Of a stretch of DNA of 64,000 bases, positions 33,871 through 45,542 are shown one piece after another (position 1 is the stretch's first letter; each line of letters opens with the position of its first letter). Source of the stretch: Eumeta japonica. Its lineage: Eukaryota > Arthropoda > Insecta > Lepidoptera > Psychidae. A model generated the notes under the pieces. The model was not told the DNA's origin. It made no database searches and worked only from the letters and a program-made list of their open reading frames with translations. A program made the translations under genes and the position numbers. The stretch lies in assembly GCA_005406025.1 (NCBI GenBank), contig BGZK01000154.1, positions 558,001-622,000 of the forward strand. Reading direction: 5' to 3'.

Positions 33871-35560
33871 CTAAGATGTGCACAGTGTTACGTAATGATT
33901 TTGTCCGGGGTTTGCAGATTAATATTAAATGAAAAGAATCATGTAGAAAGGCAGAACGCCTATATTAAAAAATACAGAATCGCAGTACATCGCTAAGACA
34001 CCAATTGGTCACTTGTAGGTATCGCACTTGACTTGTTGTCACTCCAATTGCAAAAATAAAACTCATACTCTTGCGCGCAGTATTTTTCTGTTTATACTTG
34101 CCGACTAGCCTCGAGAAAGTTCTTGATATATATAGAAAAATAGGACGTAAACATGGCACGTCCAACACAAACAAACAAGATTTATTACCCCATGAATATT
34201 CCACCCCACAAAATAATTCCATTTATAAATAAGATTACCATTCTATTTTTAACTTGCAAGCGTTATTCATAACAATAGCAAGAGTTTCATACAATGAATT
34301 GTTTAATATAATAAACTTGTTTGCGCTGTTAATAAATTATAAATTACTAAGTCGGAGAAAGTTAAAAAAATAAGAGTTTTCCGATACATAAAATATAAAT
34401 ATCCTTTTCAATTAATTACGTACGGGTGGGTATACCGCTTAATATTATTACTGGAACGAAACCAAAACTGCACTAGTCTGATTGGGACGTCGGCATTTAA
34501 AATGAAATTACAAGGCTTATAGAAATATAATTAAACGCCTATTGGTTTAGAGCTATCACTTGAAAACTAATCACTTTTAATTCTATAAAAAAACAAATCA
34601 ATGTACTTAATTGAAAGATATATGTATGTATATACCTCTTTCAATTAAGGTTTGATATATGAATGCATTAAAATTAAAGTGACATTCCCAAATATGTGAA
34701 CATTTTTTTTTATTTTCATACCAGGTATTTACTCAACCTTAGTCCTCCATGACAGTTCGGTATTTGGCGGAAAATATTGCCTTTAAATAAATATTATGGG
34801 CAGGTAGTCATTGAAAATGTGTATGTAAAATAAACCACATATAGTAATTAATAATTTAGACGCATTTGGATTTATCGTCATAGCCACGATTTCAACACAA
34901 GCCACCCGACCAAAGTCCGGTCATTAGCTTAGCCTATAATAATTCCAACACACGAATCGAATCACTTAATAGCGTCTACTAAGAATACATTTGAACACTC
35001 CCACGGTTTTATGCTGTACGCTTCGATTGAATTTAGATCAACAAGACATTGTCCGCCCACCGCATAGTGGTATCCAGTTGTCATCACCAGTTTACATTTG
35101 TATGACTGATAAATATTTATGTTATCTACTTTCGTGACTACACTGATATATCTTAGCGTTTTTTCGTGAGAAAGTTGTTAAAAATTTAACGTCGAACGAG
35201 TATAGGCGTAACCATTAATATTTTAAAGTTTTTAATATGGTTTCTGGCATAGTTTTGGCAACATTCAGTTTAGAATACACCAATAAAGAGAGAAAGAGGA
35301 ATCGAGACTTATTTATGTGTTGCAAGTTGATTATGTCTTGTCAACTATTTAATTCGTTGTAATGTTAGACTATATGGGAATGTATGCACCATTAACATAT
35401 AAAAGAGTCCAAGGATTACGTTTTTGAAAATCTTTTGTGTAAAGTATTTTATGTAGTTAAAGTGGAAATTTTCACCAATATTTCGATATGAAATTGTAAT
35501 TGATCATTCTGTCTAAAATAAGTAAAATAATTTCTGTTTTAAAAAGTGGCAAAAGGAAGA
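33871..35560. other. Gene-free stretch
   Basis: A hairpin at 34608-34648 (TTAATTGAAAG...CTTTCAATTAA). No gene is supported. Confidence 0.35.
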
Positions 35561-35564
35561 AAAT

Positions 35565-37535
35565 ATAGCTGGATTTACTGTCTGCAAAGGCTAACAACGG
35601 AGTGCACAAAAAAAAGGACAGTTTCAAAAATAAGCGGTTGAAAGTACATACAAAGATGAAAAAATGAGAGCTAAAGAATGTGTGAAAAGAGGAAAGAATG
35701 AAACCAAAGAACGCTATGGCAATAGATTCTCAGATAATTTCTGAGTAAACCAAAAACTGTTTTGAAATATGGTGGAAAAGGCTCAGAATAATTTAGAGAC
35801 ATTGTAAATAAATGTAATTAAAGACGATAATGGATGTTTACTAAATGAGAAACGTCATGTGAAAGAGCACTGGAAGAATTATTTAGAAGGTGTCTTGCGT
35901 ATGAGGTATCCTCATACGCAAGAATCAGTGCAAAATAATTTCTAAATACTTTTTTGGTCAACTGAATGTTTGATGGGTAATAAAAATGAAAGTGAAATTA
36001 CGATGGATGAAATTATGAAAGCACTAGAAGGTCTGAAAGTTGGAAAAGCTATCGGACATGATAGAGTTTCGTCAGAGACGCTGAGGGGCGGTGGGGGTAC
36101 AGTGGAAAGCCTGCGATAGCAGCTCTTTAATAAATGCTGAAAAAGCCTTAAGGTGGCCTAATGACTGATGCAGAGAGAGAGTCGTCATTTTTCCTCTTCA
36201 TAAAGAGAAAAGCTCATGGCAGATTTGCACAAATTACCGTCTTATAAACTCTTGAGCGTCGTTAGCAAACTGTATGCGAAGATTATTATTGAAAGGGTTG
36301 TGAATGAGACGTACAATGGGATGTATAAGTGGGATTTTAAAAAGATATGGTGTGCACGGACCAGGTTTTTGGCCAAGGTCTACAAGGTGTTTTTGTAGAT
36401 CTAGAAAAAGCTTATAATGTTAAAAGAAACGATCTATGGATTATCCTATCGAAGCATGCTGTGAGTAGCGGAATGGTACAGGCACTGCAATCCCTATACA
36501 GGAGTTCCAGTGCTTGCATTAAAATAAATGAGGCATACACTGGATTGACATTCGTAGGGGTGTTACTCAGGGACGAGTAGCTTCATCGTGGCTATTTAAT
36601 CTATTTATGAATAGCTGTTTACATAGTCTAAAAGAGTATGAGTTTGGACTAAGAATGGATAGAGCTATCTATCTATTGCCTCCTGTACATTGACGACCAC
36701 GTGATTTTTGCGCCGTCGACGTGCGAGCTGCAGGAGATGGTAACTGAAATGAATGGTTCTATTAAGAAAAGAGACATGAAAGTAAATGTCAGCAAGACCC
36801 CTTGGTGTTTGAAAGAGATGAAAACACAACGGAATGCGATGACGCACAAGTGTCGAACACATAAAAAAGTTTGTGTACTTGAGTAGTCTGTTTACAAATG
36901 ATCGTAAACGTAATAGAGATATCGAAAGGAGAGCGAATGCGGGAAACAAAGTGAATACAGCCTTGATTGCTATTATGAATAGTATAAGTGTCTAACGACA
37001 AACGCGTTTGGCTATCCATCATGAGGTCCTGATCTCTAGTCTTATGTATCATAGCGAAAGTTAAGTAGAGCAGAAGAGCAATGAAAGAAAAATCAATGTG
37101 ATGGAGATGCCGTATTTGCCTAATATGTGTACAGTATCTCTGAAAGATATGAACATGTAGGAAGAGTGATGTCACAGTGTGGTTCGAAGGAAGATGTAGT
37201 GACTGGAGTAGAAAAAGGTAGCTTAGTCATCTGAAATGAATGAATGAAAGTAGATTGAGAAAACAAATCAATAGAGCGAATGTGTGTGTAGTGAAAAAGT
37301 GGGCGAGGGTCGCCCTAGAAAATTCTATGCAGACCAAATTAGTGGTGTATAAAAAAAGGGAGAAATTTTAAGCACTCAAAACAGACGAGTTTGCATGAAA
37401 AGATTGATAGTAAGTGAAGTCAGTGCATTATCAAGTGTCAGTGATTATCAATGATGCAAGAGAGATATGCAGAGATCTTACCATGTGGAAATCTTTAGTC
37501 TCTGCCTACCCTTCTGGAAAATAAGCGTGAATTTA
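35565..37535 (+). pseudogene. RTE-like LINE, 5'-truncated, reverse transcriptase to C-terminus
   Basis: The longest copy of the LINE also found at 1-265 and 19.45 kb. Reading across frameshifts it shows ALEGLKVGKAIGHDRVSSE (reverse transcriptase block 1), SWQICTNYR, a finger/palm block with GVFVDLEKAYNVKRNDLW, then ALQSLYRSSSACIKINEAY. The active-site motif is YIDDHVIFAPSTCELQEM (usually YADD), followed by KKRDMKVNVSKT. The tail has TKQINRANV-like and GRPRKFYADQI-like cognates and MWKSLVSAYPSGK with a stop. The endonuclease domain is absent (5' truncation at about 35565). Many stops make it inert. The 3' end leads into a TAATAA-rich tail near 37530. Confidence 0.85.
35894..35922. repeat. 29-bp perfect palindrome inside the LINE
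   Basis: CTTGCGTATGAGG, tat, CCTCATACGCAAG. It interrupts the coding segment just before the reverse transcriptase block and is probably a templated duplication or local inversion. Confidence 0.85.
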
Positions 37536-39420
37536 TAATAACGATAATAAATTTGTATTTCAATATATAATAAGTGTATATATAATACGTAATATCCAAT
37601 ATATATAAAAACGTATCGATATCGATTCGTGTCGATAACGACACTAATCGTGCTGGGGTTCGAGGGTATACAAACGCCGTCGTTTATTGTCTTAGATTAA
37701 ATAACCCGTAGTTTCATTTGATTCCAGTGCGTGGAAGTTATGGCAGCATTAACGGTTGTTTTATGGACGTGAGCGGCCGCGGGACAAGCGGCATCTGGAG
37801 ATAACATTGTTCGTACCCGAATCTAAAACGTTTTATTATTTTCTAAAGATAGCAATCCAATCGAGAAGAAGATTGTTTAACAATCCATTTAAATTTAAGT
37901 CGAGAATAGTTTTAAAGATAAATTAGAAGTGAGGTTGAGCACATAACACCGACAGGCGTTCGATCAATTTGTCTCGTAACGATTCTATTGAGGGTTAGAG
38001 GACCGAGATTCGGACGAAAAGAAAATACCGAAAAAGCAGAAGGCGTATATCCCGATGCTGATTTACAATAAATGACCGGAATAACTTGACTGCTCGTATA
38101 TAATCACACTTGGCTTGTGAATGCACTAATTGCAGAAATAAATCTCTCTCGTCTGCTTTCGAATTCCGGTACCCCTTAACTAGCAGTCTAGTATGTTTTT
38201 TCAAATATAAAATAGTCAATCAATTACCTAGAACAAATAAGTCGTAAATATATCACGTCTGGCATAAAAAAAACAAAATTTATCGCATTCTCGAAAATTC
38301 CACCATAAAATAGTGGGTAAGCGGGGCGCGCGGGGTAAAAATTGTTTACGTTTAGAGCACTGCCTTCCTTGTATATTTTTTGTCATAGGGAAATTATTTT
38401 GCACTTTTAATTTATTTTAAGCTCGCGAGCACAGTTTGCAATAATATCATTAGTTATATGCACGGACTGACTTCCGTCGTTGACATCGTTAGAGATCACG
38501 ACGCATACAGATAACTTCTAAACTGAGAATTTACTAGTATCATAAGTATCTAGGACAATGCATTTGCAATGTGTTGTGAATTAACAACACATTGTTTATC
38601 AACATGTTGAAATTATGTTGAAGTGTTTTTCCATATATTGGATTTGTAAGTACGAGCGTTATAAAATAACTTATTACTATTTACAGTGAGCGAGACGAAT
38701 ATTGGCAATCATTGGATATAAGATGTATTGCGTTTCCACGTTTATTATTCTAAAATCGTTCGTACCAAATTATATGTTGTTTATGTAAAATACCACATGG
38801 AAATAATCCTTAAACCAAGATTAATTAAATATTAATAGCTGTGCGGGCTCGATGCGAATTTTCAGTCAAATTGAGTTTCGGTTATTGTTAAATTAATTTA
38901 ATTTCAATTCGACTATTTATAAACTTAGGCTGGTATGTCTCGCGAAAACGATTATTTGATTATATGAAACATCGTACCTTCCGATGTGCGTTATTGAGAT
39001 TCAAAAATCCCTGGTTACAAGCAAACAATACCAAAGAAACCAATTTATACCAGTAACTTATCATTGTGTAACATTCATTAATATAAACTAAATAGAAAGC
39101 CATGCATAGTCCTGCTCTGCAATGCGAGATGCAATTTTACAACTTATATGGAATAAAGCACGTGCAACCTTTTGAAACAGAACACAAAGGAAGTTGCACA
39201 ATTGTTAAAAATTAAATCCGTTTTAAAAAGGACCTTTTCTTTGAGTAATTCTTTGTTGATCCTGGGCTACAAGGGCTTATATGTATATAAAAAAAAAAAA
39301 ACTATTATACAACACATATGTGCAGTTAAAGTTACATTCTAACAATACAAAAATAATTGTTTGTACATGACATCTACAGCTATTCACGACATTCAAGACA
39401 GCTACATCCCAATGTCCTAG
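37536..39420. other. Gene-free stretch
   Basis: AT-rich. Includes an 11-bp-arm hairpin (38567-38594, CAATGTGTTGT...ACAACACATTG). No gene is supported. Confidence 0.35.
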
Positions 39421-39424
39421 AAAA

Positions 39425-39465
39425 CGATGATGTGGCTTAGTGGTGAGCACGCCCGCCACGGCCTT
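39425..39465 (+). repeat. tRNA-like SINE head (box A), truncated
   Basis: 'gatgtggcttagtggtgagc' followed by 'acgcccgccacgg' fits the RNA polymerase III box A (TGGCNNAGTGG) and the tRNA-derived head of insect SINEs. No box B follows, because the Harbinger element begins at about 39469. Confidence 0.45.
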
Positions 39466-39605
39466 TGCTCTAAGGGCGGGTACACATTGGGATTGACGCT
39501 GCGTTGCGCGCGCGTTGATACGATACCGAGACACACACCGCGATCAGCACGACGTTTAGCGAGCGTTAGTAGAGTGTGCTTCTGGCTCAGTTAGTCAGTT
39601 TGCAA

Positions 39606-39915
39606 ATGGACGTCGAAGTGATCACTTTTTTGCGGCTCCTCTGCCGTTGCTATAAAAAACGACGACGGAGACAAAGAGAATATTGGGTGCAACTAATATT
39701 AGGAGATAGGCTGACGTGTGGAATGTTTGTTACGTTATATCCATAATTAAGACAATACGGGCCTAAGTTTTTCAACTATCTTAGAATGTCTAGAGAATAA
39801 TTTGGTAAATTACTGCATTTTATAAAAGCTGATATGACGGGTGAATCAACAATATTTAGAGACTCAATTTCTCCAGAAGAAAAACTCGTCATAACGTTGA
39901 AGCAAGTATTTTTAT
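39606..39915 (+). pseudogene. Harbinger transposase, N-terminal region
   Basis: ATG at 39606 opens MDVEVITFLRLLCRCYKKRR, then REYWVQLILGDRL, RQYGPKFFNYLRMSRE, and RDSISPEEKLVITLK. This matches the Harbinger pattern YWVHP...KFF-Y-RMS---F--LL and SI-PEE-L-ITLRYLATG. There are stops within. The expected next words, RYLATG, appear only at 40255, after 340 bp that look like an intron ending TTTTGACAG. Confidence 0.8.
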
Positions 39916-39923
39916 TTAGGTAT

Positions 39924-40215
39924 TTATTCAAATAAATCTAAGCTCTCCGAATTTTGGCAGGAAGGTAACGGTACCCACGAAGACGTTTGTGGTGGCGGTG
40001 GCGGCGTGGTGGACCATTGCTGTGATAGTGTTGAGGGTCTAACAGTAGTATATGCAGAATAAATCGGTGCAGAATATGCATATTGACATTGGTAATTATT
40101 TGTCTGTAGTGGCAATGATTGATTCTGTGCTTTTTAAATGACATTGAGCAATTCTATATTTTTGTTGTTAGTCTCTGATTCTCGGGTACTTTTCCATTTT
40201 TACTTAATGTAGTAC
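39924..40215 (-). pseudogene. MADF-type Harbinger protein, C-terminal exon (antisense, within the transposase intron)
   Basis: The minus strand is open from an acceptor-like TTATTTTTAG (before 40215) through SETNNKNIELLNV-like sequence (one stop), then a Gln/Tyr/Ser/Pro-rich tail (NNYQCQYAYSAPIYSAYTTV, STTPPPPPQTSSWVPLP) and a stop at 39924. Low-complexity Q/S/Y/P tails are common at the C-terminus of the MADF/Myb partner protein. Assignment depends on the MADF start at 41340 on the same strand. Confidence 0.45.
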
Positions 40216-40254
40216 CTAAAAATAAATAATAAAATGTAATTTATATTTTGACAG

Positions 40255-41124
40255 ATACTTGGCCACAGGCTGCTCGTTCGCAAATTTACACTATGGGAAA
40301 TCGACTATAATAAAGATAATAGAACAAGTTTGTAAAGTTCTGTGGAACGAGTTGAAGTCTATGTGCATGCCTGAAATAACTACGGAAAGAGAGAAGTAGA
40401 AAAAGGTTTTATGAAATAACGCCAAATTCCTAAAGTGTATTGGCGAACATATTGAGATGGATGGGAAACACAGTGAGATAATACAACCGGAACGTACAGG
40501 CTCGCTTTATTTTAATTATAAAAAAACTATTTTTCTTCAGTCTTACTAGCAGTGTGTGACGCAAGTTATTGTTTTGTACACGTTGATATCAGATCCTATG
40601 GTAAAAGCTGTGATTATGTGATTTTCCAATATTCAGATTGTTATAAAAGAATGATGGATGGTAAGTTAAATATTCCTAACGCGAAGCTAAAATCAAATAC
40701 CGATAAAACACCACTGCCTCACGTGTTTGTAGGCGATGAAGCTCTTGGAATTATGTCTAATATGATGCGCCCGCATAGTGAAAACCGAATTACACAAACA
40801 AAAAAGTTTTCAATTACAGATTATGGAAATCGAGGCGTTATATCGAGTGCGCTTTTGGAATATTGAACAACAAATGGCCTATATTTCATAGACTTATAGC
40901 TGTAAATATTGAATTCGCGGAAAATGTTATCAAAGCATGCACAGTGCTACACAATTGAGTACGTATACGCAACGGTCGTAGATGTGAAGATACATTTTAT
41001 CTTTCTTTCGTATCAATCTCTACGTCCAGAAAATATACCACGTGGCAGCTTGACTGCTAGAGACAAATTTACCAATTATTTTACAAACGAGGAAAAACTA
41101 CCTTGGCAAGATAATATGATGTAG
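40255..41124 (+). pseudogene. Harbinger transposase, DDE catalytic region
   Basis: Begins YLATGCSFANLHYGKSTI. The catalytic residues are visible: Asp in HIEMDGKH (about 40460), Asp in FVHVDIRSYGKSCDYVI, and Glu in YIECAFGILNNKWPIFHR. Between them lie LNIPNAKLKS, PHVFVGDEALGIMSNMMRPH and TKKFSITDY. The pattern is the DDE_Tnp_4 fold used by PIF/Harbinger. Frameshifts occur near 40550 and 40835 and several stops are present, so it is inactive although the catalytic triad residues survive. VIKACTVLHN and a degraded tail follow. Confidence 0.82.
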
Positions 41125-41163
41125 CATAATACATTGTTGCAAAAAACTTCAATAAATAATTAC

Positions 41164-41340
41164 TCACCCAACGGTCTTTTTTCTCCAATCTTCAGAGTCT
41201 CAATAAAATTGTATCATCTCCTTCCAATTACGTTTTTTTAACACCTTATTTTTATAATTGACACTTTCCATATCTCAAATAGCTGGTCGCTTTTCGATTT
41301 CCTCAATAAAGAAATAACTATCAAAATGTTTGATCTCCAT
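41164..41340 (-). pseudogene. MADF-domain protein, N-terminal exon
   Basis: ATG at 41338-41340 opens MEIKHFDSYFFIEEIEKRPA and continues DMESVNYKNKVLKKRNWKEM and DSEDWRKK. This is the start of a MADF DNA-binding domain (pattern: FI--V--RP-IWD--S--YKN------W--I). The key Trp after PAI is a stop (TGA). The frame ends at TVG with GTGAGT, a strong donor, at about 41166. The rest of the MADF domain is not seen. Confidence 0.65.
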
Positions 41341-41345
41341 TTACA

Positions 41346-42570
41346 ACGTGCGTCTACTCTACACGAAACCGCGCGATCAAAAGTTATACATTCAATGTAC
41401 AACTTACGGCGGCTCGTGTATCTAAAAGCGCGCAGCAGCGCGTTCTTATGAAAATTTGTGAACGCGCATTTGGCGTGCGCTTGACCAGAAGCGCGCGCTT
41501 GCATGTACTCTTCAATAGAAGTCCTAGTAAGCGCCAAATTAATTATCGTTTGGTGTGATTTCCATCTTGATGAGGGTTCATCAGATCCTACACGATACGT
41601 GGAGCTCCTAGCGCACATTGGACCGTGCCCATTATATCCTTTAGAAGAATTTCGTCACCAGCTGTGTTCTTGTACAATCCATGTTACGTGCTATACAAGT
41701 TAACTTGTTCCCTGTAGTTTGATCAGATTTTAAAGCGGAGAAAACTCATGAGCTTTCGATAGACATTGAATATCGCTTTGAAGCGACACAATAGGTTATT
41801 TTCATTATACCAATAATTGGAATACTAAAGTGAAGGGAGGTACGATTTTTATATGGATTACTTAATTTTTTTTATAAAGAGCTATTAAAAATGAATTCAG
41901 GTTTAATTTCGATACATAACAAATACATTTTGTTGAAGGACAAAAATATTGAAAATGAACTTATGTTATTGGCTTAACCTAATCGTTTTTGATATGTTGC
42001 AGTCATGTAACGAAATGTGAGGGTAAAGCTTTTGTAGTCATTTGGACAAAATCGTTCCACAACATCGTGGAACATCTACGTTCCATGTCTTTATATATGT
42101 TCCAACAAATTTCGCAACATTTTACAAGCTATCTTCACTAAATGACATATTGCGTGTTAGCCGCTATAATCATATCGCCGAAAGAAATCACTTTGATTAA
42201 TGCAGCATTTATTTAAATTTAAATAACACATTAGAATTATAGAGAAAAAGACGTGATGGTTCTACAATTACTTGAAACGAAGGAAATTGAATGCTTCATA
42301 TGCAAATCAATTGCATTTTATGATATCGTGTGTGCCACTTCCGGTTATTTTAGATTTTTCAAGTTTTATTTCGTTCTCAAACGAATCCTTTAGTTATTTC
42401 TCAGAATGCACTTTTAGAACTTCTTCCGATTTCAGTTACCATCTGGTATTCGTATAAAACTGATCAGAAAATTTTCATTAGATCATATTTGCAATTATAT
42501 TCTATAGAAACAAGTTACGTAAGTAGTATTTTTAAAACAATAACCTTCATAAAAGATTGATGTGTTTTTT
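41346..42570. other. Sub-terminal Harbinger sequence and gene-free stretch
   Basis: 41400-41510 is rich in GCGCGC motifs and probably belongs to the transposon end. The 126-codon minus frame at 41238-41618 straddles this edge and is not a gene. The rest is AT-rich with nothing recognised. Confidence 0.35.
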
Positions 42571-42572
42571 TT

Positions 42573-42728
42573 AACTTCCCGCTAAGAAAATTGAAAATTT
42601 TCTAAAATCGGGAAGTTATTGGTTTTATCCCGTTTTTCGAAAATCGAGTTTTCATCAGATCTCAACGTTTTGAAGCCCTAGGAAGCTTCCTAACTATTTT
42701 TACGATGGTGTCCGTATCTCTGTGTGGA

Positions 42729-42778
<50 letters not shown>

Positions 42779-43710
42779 TGTGAGTGTGTGTATGTATGTA
42801 AACTTCTTATAACTTTTGAACGACTTGACTGATCGAAATGAGACTTGTGGTATTCGAAAGGGTTCTACTGAACTTACACTTCCAGTAAGTTTAAGCTGAT
42901 TCGAAACAATAGATTCCGAAAAATTTCATAAAATCGGAAAAATAAAATTCATAAACGATGTTTTTTGAGAATAACTTTTTGGCTATTGCACCGATCAATT
43001 CCATAACCTAATCAGCTCTTAATCTCAAAAAATGACGTCGAATGGCGTTTTTGAAATCAAAATCGGTTGATTCGTTCGTGGAAGTATCGTGAACGAAAAA
43101 AAATCGACAAAATTAAATAAACGAGCGTTTTTTTAGAATAACTTAGAAACTTTACGACTAATGGATTTTGCTTTTAGTATAACATTTTTAGGCCTCAAAA
43201 AACTGCGTCAATCGCCTTCTTGAATATTGAAATCGAATACCGCGTTCCAAAGCTATAGCATTTTAAAAATTAAAAAAAAAGGTTTTTCAACATAACTTTT
43301 AAATTTTGTAACTTATCGATTTTTTTTATCGAGAACTTTCAAATGATCATACGGATCGAGTTCAATAATGCATTTATTTGAAACTTCAAACGATTGAATC
43401 AATAAACAAATCAGACACGGTTAATTTGTTTGAGAAAAATTATTGACAAATCATTTTCAAATTTCCTTAAATAAGTTTTTTTAAATAACTTTTGCCTAAG
43501 AGAGCTAACAAAACAACGTTAAATGCCACAAAACAACTTAAAATCGAACAAACTTAAAATCGAACAAAAATAACGTTGTTTAATGTATACCAGACTTTTG
43601 AGCTCGAAAAGCTTAAAATAACATATAAACCGTATTTTTTGAGCTTGAAGAGCTCAAAGACGTCACGAAAACTACGTCACTATAGCTTTGCGGTTAAAAT
43701 TAGCGGGAAA
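42573..43710. mobile_element. Inverted-end repeat element with hairpin and TG microsatellite
   Basis: TTCCCGCTAA at 42576-42585 is mirrored by TTAGCGGGAA at 43700-43709. At the left end AACTTCCCG (42573) pairs with CGGGAAGTT (about 42611) around an A/T-rich loop. The body is non-coding and holds repeated words such as 'cgatcgaaatgagacttgtg' and 'aaatcggttgattcgttcg'. The style matches a short non-autonomous element I recall from several insect genomes. No target-site duplication was resolved. Confidence 0.55.
42732..42777. repeat. (TG)n microsatellite
   Basis: An uninterrupted GT run of 46 bases, followed by an imperfect tgtctgtgagtgtg extension. Confidence 0.95.
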
Positions 43711-45540
43711 TTGCAGGGATGGCGTTTAGGGTCTACCGTTTTCCAATTTTTTTAATTAATATAACCGTTAAGAAGTAAAAGTGATTAAAAAAAAGGAAAT
43801 GCGCGGGTTTCTGCCTGTTAAGTGTCGTTAAATCAATTCACTAAATCAAATCGTTGGGGCTTGATTTGTTGTTGTGACTGTTTTTGTTTTGATAAATCAC
43901 ATATATTTAAATGTGTTAAAAAACATTTTTTATTTACATTTTCATATTTTGCAAATAGGTAAGTAAAGTCAAAGCTCGGGGACGACGTTTTTACAAAGTA
44001 GCCCATTCCCTTTGCAAAAATGAAATATGTATTTAAGTAATACGTACATTAACAACTCATGAAACATCTTAAATAAAATTAATAATATTATTATTTACCC
44101 TATCGGCGGGTAGGGGTCGCGCGTTCAACGGGAACAAGGTCTTTTAAGAGTAAAAACATTTGCTGTTATCGATGATTTGCTGTAGTTTATTAATTTTAAA
44201 AATACCTCTATAACAAAGTATCACGTTTCCAGACAGAGGAGTCAACACGCACCAGCATAACCTGATTTATTGCCATGAGCTTTATGCCCATTTGACATGA
44301 CATCGCGTGACCACACTTGACTTTTAATTTGTAATATTGCAACAGAATACATTTGAAATTTAATATTCATCTATTTGACAGAATACCAACACGAAAATCG
44401 ATTTTATTCTTTGTGTTAGTATCCAATGTATCGAAATGTGGGTTCCACAAATTTGTGCAATTATTTTCATCCATGAGTTGAGTGATGAGTTTGGGGAATC
44501 TGTGCTGTTGTAAAATCATATCAAAAACATATCTGTATAATTAAGATATTTTAGAAATACACGAGTGCATTAACCTAATTAGGCGTCTCTCTTCAAAACC
44601 ATTATTTTGGATTTGCTGTCTGTTTATGTTTCTTTTGTGACTGTTTGCTGAGCATCATGCGATGACTATTGAATTAATTTAGATGAGAGTTTTTTCACTT
44701 AATAGCTTAGAGTTAGGTTTTAGTATATATTATATCGTCCTAAAGTGAAAGAGGTCGGAGATAGAACAAAACATATTTTTTTAAGATCACGGTAAGCAAG
44801 GTAACGTTTAAAAAACTTATTTTCGACTTAAAGGGTCAACAAAAATCATACCTTACAATTAATATATTAAAATATATACGTATATTAATAACATTACATT
44901 TAAATATTTTGATATAAAATAGGAAGTAACGTTGCTTTTTACACATGATACAATTTTTTATACTTTTATCCCTCGTATGCCCTTAAGATTTACCAGATTC
45001 TTCTTTGAGAACAATGGTGGCCATTACTTGACCATTACTGACCATTACTTTACCTTTGAACCAAAGACATTACCTTTGAACCAAAAAGGTTCAAATCCTA
45101 GCAAAGATGGGTGAATTGATGCATAGGCTTTTAAGTTAAATGAGATCATCCTTTTTTTATAGTCGCTTCAAGGGGCGTGCGAGCCACCAAATTTCGTAGT
45201 CACCGCGTGATTCCTGTACATGATTCCCAAACCCAGAGAAGTCACCCAGAGAAGTTCATCGCTGGCCTATTGGGTAAGAGTAGGATATCTGATAGAGGAG
45301 GAAGTAGGCTGATGGAAGGGGGAGTGGGGTGATGAAGGGGGACTTGGTCATCAGAGCTCCCACTCACTGGACGAAATGCAATAGCGGAAGCTGCTACTTT
45401 AAGTCCGTCTGTGCGAGTGTGGCGTTCCACCGGCCACGCCGGTTCATCATCATGCTGTAGCCGAGTCGATCACAGCATGCTCTATCACACACCAAATATT
45501 TCAGTTACGTAATTACGAAAAAAATTCAGTTCCCTTTTAT
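43711..45540. other. Gene-free stretch with small repeats
   Basis: 45015-45095 has short direct repeats: accattact three times, and acctttgaaccaaa twice. 45160-45480 is GC-richer and may be an old transposon tail (a duplicated 'cccagagaagt' near 45235-45255). No gene is supported. Confidence 0.4.
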
Positions 45541-45542
45541 TC

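Larger units (their letters stand above)
39469..41345 (+). mobile_element. PIF/Harbinger DNA transposon, decayed
   Basis: The left end 'gggcgggtacacattggg' at about 39469 looks like a Harbinger terminal repeat, preceded by TAA (a three-base target site is usual). Inside are a DDE transposase on the plus strand (39606 to 41124) and MADF-type protein pieces on the minus strand (41164-41340 and 39924-40215). Two genes, a transposase plus a Myb/MADF-like DNA-binding partner, define this superfamily. The right terminus is not resolved; GC-rich sub-terminal sequence extends to about 41510. Confidence 0.78.

Noticed and set aside
41238..41618. 126-codon minus-strand frame
   Set aside because: Overlaps the MADF exon in another frame and the GC-rich sub-terminal part of the Harbinger element; no family resemblance.
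45089..45099. Possible tRNA gene (box B GGTTCAAATCC)
   Set aside because: No box A at the right distance, no acceptor stem and no anticodon arm.
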